The position numbers were made by a program, and so were the translations under genes. Source: Lysobacter antibioticus (lineage in GTDB: Bacteria > Pseudomonadota > Gammaproteobacteria > Xanthomonadales > Xanthomonadaceae). Taken from it: a stretch of DNA of 64,000 nucleotides. Numbering within the stretch: the first letter of the stretch is position 1; each line of letters starts with the position of its first letter. The stretch lies in NCBI RefSeq assembly GCF_000731095.1, contig NZ_JMTZ01000038.1, positions 37,545-101,544 of the forward strand, in the 5' to 3' direction. The notes beneath the pieces are model-generated. The model was not told the origin of the DNA. It made no database searches and saw nothing but the letters and a program-made list of their open reading frames with translations. Positions 7,875 to 15,301 of the stretch are shown here, in pieces.

Positions 7875-10800
7875 TCACCCGTCGATTACGGTCAGTTCGA
7901 CCTTGGCTAGTTTGGAATCGTCCGCGGCGTTGGCATCGACACCGGCGTCCTTACAGACCTTGATGGCTTCGGCGTCGATCTGGCTCTTGAGTGTCTCCGC
8001 GCGCTTGCCGCGGTCCCACTGTGCGCCGATCGATGAGTTTTCGCGCAGGCCGCCGAGTCCCGCGGTGGTTCCGTCGCCGCCCGCGCCCTGGTCTAGCGCG
8101 TGCAGGATCGCCTTGCCGTAGGCGCCGTTGATGTAGGTCACGCCATTGAAAGGCAAGGATTTGTGTATGAACGGATATGACTTGTCGCCTGGCCGGGGCT
8201 TGAACAGCTTGGTCGCGAAGGTATCGGCATCTGCGAGCGGTTTGCCCGGGTTGTTGCTCATCCACAGCTTGATCACGGCTTGGCGCTCGCCTTCGATCGC
8301 GGCCCGGCGATCGGAGCTTGCCTGCGCGGTTTCGGCGCGTCCGCCGGCGCCCTTGCCTCCGGCACCGCCATGGAACCTGAGGTAGTTGCCGCGATAGTCC
8401 TTCAACGCGAGGTTGCGGATCGCGGCTTGCTGGATGCCGACCTGGCGACGGAATTCGACCCGGGTGAACGCCAGCTTCTTACCGCTGGCGGCCTTTTCCC
8501 TCGCGACGAAAGCATCCCGTAGCTTGACTTCGCCGAGTTCGACGGCAACCACGACCTTCTGCGGCTTGCCGATCTCCTCTGCGCTGGCGGAGGCGGTGAA
8601 GTGCAAAGTCTCGGTCTTGGCGTCCTTGGAGTCTACGATCATGTTCAAGGTCAGCAGCTTGTAGCGCTTCTTGATCGAGCCGAGCTTGGACGCGATCTTC
8701 TTCTCGCTGAAGCCCTTGGCCTGCACCAGCTTTTCGGCGTCGGCGATGGCTGCCTTTTTGTCTCGGGTCTTCTCCTGTTCGGTGCGCTTGTCCTCCTTGT
8801 TCTTCCCGGTCAACTTCCCGAACAGCTTCTTGATGTAGGCGACCGCCTTCTTGATGGCCTTGTCGATGGCTTGGTCGACCTTGGTCTGGACCTTGGTGAT
8901 GAAGCCCTTGATCTTGGCGCTGATGCCGCCCAGGCCGATTAGCGCGGCGAGGAAGCCGATCAGGATCGGCACAGCGTTGCCCAGGGCCTGTTCGACCTTG
9001 CTGATCGCGCCGCCGATCGAGCCGGTGGCGATGGCGTGGATCGAGTTGATCACCGACTCGACGAACTCCATGATCTGCGCGGCGCGCTCGACCACGAACA
9101 TCACCACGTTGACGATCATCATGATCGCCTGGATGATCGCGCCGGCCGGGTTGAACATCGACACGACCTTGGCCACCGCCTTCTTGACGATGGTGGTGAC
9201 GATCCAGTCCTGGATCGCGCCGATCACCATGTCCTTGAGGTTGGACAGGTCGCCCTTGATCTGCTCCCACAGCGCGGCCGGGCCGCCGCCGATCAGGGTC
9301 TGCAGATAGCTCACCAGCTTCTCGATCACCGCCACCGCGGTTGGGCCGAGCAGCTTGACCGCCTTGGCGCGCATGCGCTCGTAGGTGATGCCCAACACGC
9401 CGAGCACCATCTTCAGGATCGACACCACCGTCAGGTCGCTCGGTATCTCGATGCCGGTACCGGCCAGTGCACCGAACAGCCACTTGATGAAGCCGCGCTT
9501 GAGGTGGCCGAGGATGTTGCCGGCGAAGGCCGAGAAGCCGCCCTTGACCGCGGCGATCAGGTTGGACAGGAAGCCGCCGGGGTTGTCGAGGATCAGGTCG
9601 ATGGTGTCCGCGCCCTTGCGCAGGATGGCCATGAGCTTGTCCTTGAACTCCATCAGCGCCTTGGCGACTTCGGCGATCTTCTCCTTGGCCTGGGTGACCA
9701 GGCCCTTGTTGGAATCCTGGATCGCCTTGAGCGCTTCGTCGGCCTTGTCGAAGGCTTCCTTGTACTTCTGCGCCAGGCCTTCGGCGAGCGCCTGCTTCTT
9801 GTCCTCGATGCCGGACTTGAGTTCGTTGAATTTTTCGGCGTATTCGGCGGTGAGCTGGGCGCCGCGGGCGCGCACGCCGGGCGACAGCGCCGCTTGCGCG
9901 GTGGCGATCTTGGCCTGGGCCTGGGCGACGTCGTTCTTGGCCGCGGCCAATTCGCGTTCGACCAGGTTGGCGACCTTGACCGCCAGCGCGTCCATCGCCG
10001 CGGTGAACAGATTGCGCCCGGCCTCGTAGAAGCGGTTGACCTCCGGCGGCAGGTCGAGGATCTGGTCCTTGATCCACAGCAGCGAGCCGCCCGGCATCAA
10101 CAGATAGCGTTTGAGTTTGTAGTCGAACAGCGCGTCTTCGACATAACTCTTCATGCGCGCCAGGGCGGCATCGGTGCCCTGGTCGAAGATCGTGTTGACC
10201 GAGGTCTCCAGGTTCTCCAGGCGCTTGTCGACCGCGGCCTTGGCGGTGTTGAAGGTGGCGACGACGAAGTTGCTGAACTTGCTCAGTTCCAGCTCTTCGC
10301 GCGCCTTCTGCTGTTCCTGCTTCGACAGCACCTTGGTCTTGCTGCCGCCCTTGACCGAGAGCAGGCTGCTGACGCCCTTGCCGGCGACCGCCTTGGCTTG
10401 GCCGGCGGCCTTGGCCAGGGTCGCGCCTTCCTTGCCGCGGTACTTGCCGGGGCCGGCATCGGAATCCTTCTGCACCGCTTTCTCGGCGGTCATCACCGCC
10501 GAGAAGCGCGGGTCGCTGGCGTTCTTCAGGCGGGTGTCGGTCTGCTTGGTCGCCTTTTTGGCATCGGCGACTTCGGTCTTGCTTTCTTCCAGCGAAATCT
10601 CGGCGGCGGGTTTTGGCGCCGGCATCGCCGCGGCGGCGTCGATCTGCGGCGGCGGCACGCCAGGTTCGGGCGGAATCGGCGTGACCGGCTTGGCCGGGAC
10701 GCCGGCTTCCGACGGCGGCGCGTTCGAGGTCTGCTGCAGGTCGCCGGTGGCGGCTTGTTTCTGGTTGCCGACTTCGCCCTTGAGCGAGCCCTTGATCTCG

Positions 10801-11129
10801 TTGCCCGAGCCGCCCTTCATGAACTTCTCGGTGTCGCCGAGCGTCTTGGGCATGACCTTGGCGATTTCGGCGCGCAGGATCGACAGGAAACTGGCGGTCT
10901 CCGGTTTCGGCGTCTCGGCCTCTTCGAGTTGGTCGACCTGCTTGGCGCGCGCGCCGGCGGCTTTCTCGTTCGCCGGGCCCTTGGCGGCCTTGCCGGATTC
11001 GTCGGACTTGCGCGACGGCGGCGGATGTTGCTTGAGCTTGCGGCTGTCGGCGTTGAGTTTGTCGACCACGCGCTTGTAGCGCGGGTCGTTGCGCGGGTTG
11101 GCCCGTTTGGCGACGCGCGCGACGGCCAT
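7875..11129 (-). CDS. eCIS effector with C-terminal Ntox15 (Tde1-type) DNase domain
   Basis: A 1084-aa protein. Residues 1-230 are charged, Pro/Ala-rich and probably disordered. About 390-480 is helical and coiled-coil-like (EKFNELKSGIEDKKQAL). About 515-760 is a helical, partly hydrophobic stretch (FIKWLFGALAGTGIE, NPAGAIIQAIMMIVNVVMFV, IGFLAALIGLGGISAKIKG) that I recognise from large eCIS-associated proteins, where it often follows a DUF4157 metallopeptidase-like part; no HExxH is present here. The C-terminus (about 930-1084) matches Ntox15, with HALD (His1010, Asp1013), then GG and NSSIGAQWDRGKR. Ntox15 enzymes such as Tde1 degrade DNA through an HxxD motif. The next gene encodes a Tdi1-like immunity protein. 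Likely a cargo toxin delivered into bacteria. The ATG at 11129 lies 2 bp after the ATPase stop. Confidence 0.83.
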   Translation of the reverse strand: MAVARVAKRANPRNDPRYKRVVDKLNADSRKLKQHPPPSRKSDESGKAAKGPANEKAAGARAKQVDQLEEAETPKPETASFLSILRAEIAKVMPKTLGDTEKFMKGGSGNEIKGSLKGEVGNQKQAATGDLQQTSNAPPSEAGVPAKPVTPIPPEPGVPPPQIDAAAAMPAPKPAAEISLEESKTEVADAKKATKQTDTRLKNASDPRFSAVMTAEKAVQKDSDAGPGKYRGKEGATLAKAAGQAKAVAGKGVSSLLSVKGGSKTKVLSKQEQQKAREELELSKFSNFVVATFNTAKAAVDKRLENLETSVNTIFDQGTDAALARMKSYVEDALFDYKLKRYLLMPGGSLLWIKDQILDLPPEVNRFYEAGRNLFTAAMDALAVKVANLVERELAAAKNDVAQAQAKIATAQAALSPGVRARGAQLTAEYAEKFNELKSGIEDKKQALAEGLAQKYKEAFDKADEALKAIQDSNKGLVTQAKEKIAEVAKALMEFKDKLMAILRKGADTIDLILDNPGGFLSNLIAAVKGGFSAFAGNILGHLKRGFIKWLFGALAGTGIEIPSDLTVVSILKMVLGVLGITYERMRAKAVKLLGPTAVAVIEKLVSYLQTLIGGGPAALWEQIKGDLSNLKDMVIGAIQDWIVTTIVKKAVAKVVSMFNPAGAIIQAIMMIVNVVMFVVERAAQIMEFVESVINSIHAIATGSIGGAISKVEQALGNAVPILIGFLAALIGLGGISAKIKGFITKVQTKVDQAIDKAIKKAVAYIKKLFGKLTGKNKEDKRTEQEKTRDKKAAIADAEKLVQAKGFSEKKIASKLGSIKKRYKLLTLNMIVDSKDAKTETLHFTASASAEEIGKPQKVVVAVELGEVKLRDAFVAREKAASGKKLAFTRVEFRRQVGIQQAAIRNLALKDYRGNYLRFHGGAGGKGAGGRAETAQASSDRRAAIEGERQAVIKLWMSNNPGKPLADADTFATKLFKPRPGDKSYPFIHKSLPFNGVTYINGAYGKAILHALDQGAGGDGTTAGLGGLRENSSIGAQWDRGKRAETLKSQIDAEAIKVCKDAGVDANAADDSKLAKVELTVIDG

Positions 11130-11131
11130 CG

Positions 11132-13201
11132 TCAGTGTCCGGGGCCGCCGCGTGGCGGATCGAGCGAACGCATCGGGCAGTTCGCACCGATCTTGCGGTA
11201 TTCGCGGGTCAGCGCCGCTTGCAGATGCACCGCGGCGATGGCGTTGCCGCTCTGCAGAGCGAGCAGGCGCGCGTGCATGACTACGTTGCGCCATTGGCCG
11301 CCGCTGAGGGCGCAGCGGCTGGCGGCGTCCTGCAGCCAGCCTTCGTCGCAGCCGTCGCCGGCCAGGTGCAGGCGCAGGATCTCGTAGCGTCGCCAGGCAT
11401 CGGGGGCGCGGAAGTTCACCACCACGTCCATGCGCCGGGCGAAGGCGCGGTCGATGCGGTCGGCGGCGTTGCTGGTGACCACCAGGATGCCTTCGAAGGA
11501 CTCGATGCGTTGCAGCAGGAAATTGGTTTCGAGGTTGGCGTAGCGGTCGTGCGAGGAGCCGACCTCGGTGCGGTTGGCCATCAGCGCATCGCCTTCGTCG
11601 AGCAGCAGCACCACGTCGAGTTCTTCGGCTGCGCTCAAGGCATGGTCGAGGTTCTTCTCGGTTTCGCCGAGGTATTTGTTGACCGTCGCCGACAGGTCGA
11701 TGCGATAGACGTCCTTGCCGAGCTCGGCCGCCAGCAGGCGCGCGGCCAGGGTCTTGCCGGTGCCGCTGGAGCCGGCGAACAGGGCCCGCACGCCGACCCC
11801 GTGCATCGCGACCTCGGCCGAACCGCTCGCCAGCGGTTCGCGCCAGCGGCAGCGCGTCGCCAGCGCGTCGATCTCTTCGCGGGTGGCGTCGTCGACGATC
11901 AGGTCGTCGAGCGAGCCGGCTGCCTGCAGGCGCGTGGCCAGGGTTTCCAGGCGTGCGGTCTGCAGGCTGCGGCAGGCGCGGCGCAGGTCGTCGTGTTGCG
12001 GGCGCTCGCGTTGGGCGAGGCGTGCGAACGCGTTTGCCGCCGCCGCGACCTGGCGCACGTGGCCGCTGGACAAACGCATGCGCCCGGACAGGTCGGCCAG
12101 GGTCTCGGCCGATTGCTCGGGCAGGCACGCCGACCAATGGCGTTGCCGTTGCGCGGGGCCGGGCAGCGGCAGTTCGATGTCGAGCATCGGCCGGCGGTCT
12201 TCGCAGGCCCAGGCGCCGTGACGGCCGGTAACCACGAACAAGGGCGTGTCGACCAGCGGCAGCGGCGCCAGGCGCCGGGTCTCGCCGGGCGAGGAATCGG
12301 CTTCGACCACGGGCAGCGCGTCGAGCATCGCCGCCAGGGTGCCGAACAGACGCCAGCGCGTTTCGTCTTCGAACACCGCCTCGCTGGCGATCAGCAGGTC
12401 CTTGCCGAGGGTGTGGGCGAGTGCGCCGGCGAGGGTCTTGCGGCCGTTGTGGATCGGGCCGCGGATCAACAGCGCCGGTGCGCTCGCGCCGGTGCGCAGG
12501 GCGTCGAGGATGGCCTGGCCATCGAGTCCGGCGAGAGGGAAGACGTAATCGCTCAGCTGCGGCAGTTGCGCGTGGGCGATATGGCGCAGCCAGCGGGTCG
12601 AACTCAATTCGCCGCGCAGGCCGTCCCACACCGCCAGGGTCACGCTCGGGGTCCAGTCCGGGCGCGGCGCTTCCGGATTGGACAACTGCACCAGGCCGTG
12701 TTCGATCAGGCTTTGCAGCGACTTGCGTACCTGGTCGATGCGGTCGTCGCCGTCGCCGCGATCGCGCCACCAGGCCATCAACAGGCCGAAGCTCGGCCGG
12801 TTGTCGCGCCGCTGTGCCTGCTCGAACACCAAGCCGAAACGCGGGTCCTCTTCGATCAGGCCGATTGCCAGCAGCAGCTCGACGTCGAGCGGGTTCAAGC
12901 CGGCGCGGCGCAGGGCCGACAAGGGCAAGCGCTGCGCTTGCGCTTCGGCGCGGCCTTCCCATTCGGCCAATGCGGCTCGCCAGCGTGCCGACAAGGATGC
13001 GCCGGCGGCGACTTCGCGCTCGATCTCTTCGAGGTAGTCGGCAAGGAAGGGATAGGCCTGCACGGCGTCGTCGATGTCGCCGTCGGTGCAGGCCTCGGCG
13101 ATGCTCGCGATCACTCCGTACAGCGCCAGCTTGAGGTGTGCGGGCGCGGTGAACGGCGTTTCGGCGAAGGCGATGGCGCTCGGAGCGAGGAAGGCGTTCA
13201 T
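11132..13201 (-). CDS. eCIS AAA+ ATPase (Afp15/Pvc15-like)
   Basis: A 689-aa protein with two P-loop regions. The first, near residue 248, is degenerate (RGPIHNGRKTLAGAL). The second is a full AAA+ module: Walker A AGSSGTGKTLAARLL at about 475-485, Walker B VVLLLDEGDAL at about 533, then VVTSNAADRIDRAFARRMD as the sensor and arginine-finger region. In Afp and PVC clusters one AAA+ ATPase of this type is conserved and is thought to help assembly or cargo loading; it is not a ClpV sheath recycler. The N-terminal 200 residues are helical and unassigned. It lies between an unknown 688-aa protein (9-bp gap) and the effector gene (2-bp gap), consistent with a job in loading that effector. No signal peptide, so it acts in the cytosol. 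Confidence 0.88.
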   Translation of the reverse strand: MNAFLAPSAIAFAETPFTAPAHLKLALYGVIASIAEACTDGDIDDAVQAYPFLADYLEEIEREVAAGASLSARWRAALAEWEGRAEAQAQRLPLSALRRAGLNPLDVELLLAIGLIEEDPRFGLVFEQAQRRDNRPSFGLLMAWWRDRGDGDDRIDQVRKSLQSLIEHGLVQLSNPEAPRPDWTPSVTLAVWDGLRGELSSTRWLRHIAHAQLPQLSDYVFPLAGLDGQAILDALRTGASAPALLIRGPIHNGRKTLAGALAHTLGKDLLIASEAVFEDETRWRLFGTLAAMLDALPVVEADSSPGETRRLAPLPLVDTPLFVVTGRHGAWACEDRRPMLDIELPLPGPAQRQRHWSACLPEQSAETLADLSGRMRLSSGHVRQVAAAANAFARLAQRERPQHDDLRRACRSLQTARLETLATRLQAAGSLDDLIVDDATREEIDALATRCRWREPLASGSAEVAMHGVGVRALFAGSSGTGKTLAARLLAAELGKDVYRIDLSATVNKYLGETEKNLDHALSAAEELDVVLLLDEGDALMANRTEVGSSHDRYANLETNFLLQRIESFEGILVVTSNAADRIDRAFARRMDVVVNFRAPDAWRRYEILRLHLAGDGCDEGWLQDAASRCALSGGQWRNVVMHARLLALQSGNAIAAVHLQAALTREYRKIGANCPMRSLDPPRGGPGH

Positions 13202-13210
13202 GCGCGGCCC

Positions 13211-15277
13211 TCAGACGAAGCGGAAACGGACGCTGCGGCCCGCGGCCGGAATCCAGCCGGGGTCGCGGTCGAGCCCGGCCAGGCGCAGACACAGGGGCAG
13301 CGCGTCCAAAGACAGACGCACCTCGACGTCGACCAGATTGCAATGCAGTTGCGCTCGGTGGCGACAGACCAGAGTGGGAATATCGCCGTCGTCGACGGCG
13401 AGGGCGCGCGCCAGGCGCGCTTCCAGGTAGGTGAGCAGGTAATGCAGCCAGCGGCGGTTGCGTTGGCGCGGCGAGGGCGCCGGCGCCTGCGGCATGCGAA
13501 CGAGCCTGGTCTCGCGCAAGGCAGTGCGTTGCGTGCACCAGTCGGCGGCCTGCACGGCCGGAGTCGATGCGGCCCGCGGCAGATCGGCGAGCACGAAGCC
13601 CTGTGGATGCCACAGCCGCAAGCGTCGCGTACCGGCGTGGTAGGCGACCGTTTCGGCCGCATCCCAGGGCTGCAGCCAAGCCTCGTCGATGGCCCAGGCG
13701 AGCGGTGCGACAAAGTCGTATGCGGGCGCTTGCTGCGGTTTGCGGCCGGCCAGATCGGCCAACAGCCGCCACAGTGGGTCGCGGCGAAATTCCGCGCCGA
13801 ACCAGGCTTCGCCGATCAGCGCCAGCCAGTTCCATGGCGACAGGGCCAGGCCGCGCGCACGCGGCATGCTGAAATCGCCGTACAACTCCAGCGCCAAGGC
13901 CGCGTTGAGCAGGTACAGCAGGCCGCCGTAGTCGCTGTCGATCTGCACGCCGCCGGCGTTGAAGGCGGTCTGCGGCGTGGTCTCGGGTGGCGCCGGTTCG
14001 ACATCGGTGGCGGCCTCGACTCGAACAGGCTCCGTGGCGGTCGCAGGTTCGAGCGCAGCACTCGCCGCCGACTTACTGGCCATCACGCAGGCCGGTCGGT
14101 CGGTACCGGCCCCGGATTGCGCTGCAATCGGCGCTGGCGACGGCTTGCGTTTGCCGCGCTTGGCTGCCGGTTCACTGTTCGGTTGTGCCGATGAATCGAA
14201 CATAGGCGGTGTCGGTGCTTCCGATACGATGCGCGCGGCGTCCGCGGCCGCGGATTGGATGGCGTGCACGGGCGATGCGATCGTTTCGCCCGTAGCCGTC
14301 GGCGCGACGAGCGGGGTCGTGTTGCCGGGTTGCCAATTCGACGCGGGTGCTGAGGCCGGCGGCGGCAACAACGACTTTGTCGGCGCTACCGCTGTGCACG
14401 ATTGCGTCCACCTCGTTACCGCATCGGCGAAGGACGCGCTGCGCAGCCAGCCCGGTTCGCGCACTACCGCCAGGGCGAATGCGAGCAGGCGCAGCGTCGT
14501 CGGCCGCAATGCTTCGTTGCGCAGTTCGGGTAGTGCCGCGAGCAGGCGGGTGTCGTCGCGACGCGATGGCGACGTGCGTCTGCTTGCGTCTGGCTCGGAA
14601 CGAACGCCGGAACCGGCTCCATGCGGACGATGCGGCGCCTCGTACGAACCCGAAGCGACGCTCGTTTGGATTGTTGCCGTCTTCGCCGTCTCGGGCGCGG
14701 CAGCGAAGGCCAGGGCGAGCGGCGCGTCGTAATCCCGTGCCAGCGCCGTCAATGCGCGCCTCGCATCGCCGTCGTGCAAGCGCGACAGCCAGGCCGCGGC
14801 GTCGCCGTTCGGCGCCAGCAGATTCAGCGTGGCCGCCACGTGTTGGCCGCGGCCGAGCACCTGCTCGCGCAGCCACTCGTCGACCGCGGCCCGGCCCAGC
14901 ACGGTGCGCCACCACCAACGCTGCGAGACGTGACCGCGCAGCCAATCGCGTATCAGGCAGGCGGCCAGTTCGCCTTCGTCGAACCAGACCGCGTCGGCGC
15001 TCGCTGCGCCGTCGTCGCGCCAGGGGCGTTTCGCGTAGCGTTGCTGCTCGCGCAGGGCTTGCGCCACGCGCGGGCCGAAGGCCGCCATGGAGTGAGACAT
15101 GGTCTGCAGCTTGCGTACCAGCAACAGTGCGTTCGGCGGCAGTTCGCTCAGGCTCCAGTCGACCGCAGCCAAGGCCCGCTCCAGGCCCTGCCGGGCCCGC
15201 AGCGTGTCGCGCTCCGCGCTGCGCAGCCTGACGCTGCGCAGTTGGTTCGGATCGCATCGCGAGTCCAGTCGGAGCAT
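13211..15277 (-). CDS. Unrecognised eCIS-operon protein, 688 aa
   Basis: I do not recognise a family. The N-terminal third (to about residue 210) is Arg/Leu/Trp-rich and helical (RGHVSQRWWWRTVLG). The middle (about 230-440) is low-complexity Pro/Ala/Ser/Glu and probably disordered. The C-terminal part (from about 450) is folded-looking again (SDYGGLLYLLNAALALELYGDFSMP, PLWRLLADLAGRKPQQ). No signal peptide or membrane segment is seen. It sits between the VWA protein (24-bp gap) and the AAA+ ATPase (9-bp gap). A matching position in other eCIS loci suggests an accessory assembly or loading role, but that is inference from position only. Confidence 0.8.
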   Translation of the reverse strand: MLRLDSRCDPNQLRSVRLRSAERDTLRARQGLERALAAVDWSLSELPPNALLLVRKLQTMSHSMAAFGPRVAQALREQQRYAKRPWRDDGAASADAVWFDEGELAACLIRDWLRGHVSQRWWWRTVLGRAAVDEWLREQVLGRGQHVAATLNLLAPNGDAAAWLSRLHDGDARRALTALARDYDAPLALAFAAAPETAKTATIQTSVASGSYEAPHRPHGAGSGVRSEPDASRRTSPSRRDDTRLLAALPELRNEALRPTTLRLLAFALAVVREPGWLRSASFADAVTRWTQSCTAVAPTKSLLPPPASAPASNWQPGNTTPLVAPTATGETIASPVHAIQSAAADAARIVSEAPTPPMFDSSAQPNSEPAAKRGKRKPSPAPIAAQSGAGTDRPACVMASKSAASAALEPATATEPVRVEAATDVEPAPPETTPQTAFNAGGVQIDSDYGGLLYLLNAALALELYGDFSMPRARGLALSPWNWLALIGEAWFGAEFRRDPLWRLLADLAGRKPQQAPAYDFVAPLAWAIDEAWLQPWDAAETVAYHAGTRRLRLWHPQGFVLADLPRAASTPAVQAADWCTQRTALRETRLVRMPQAPAPSPRQRNRRWLHYLLTYLEARLARALAVDDGDIPTLVCRHRAQLHCNLVDVEVRLSLDALPLCLRLAGLDRDPGWIPAAGRSVRFRFV

Positions 15278-15301
15278 GCGGGCCTCGGCGGAGGGCGGCG
15301 T

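Noticed and set aside
11130..13835. Extension of the effector frame far upstream to 13835
   Set aside because: This part reads through the ATPase gene in the wrong frame. The ATG at 11129 right after the ATPase stop is the sensible start.
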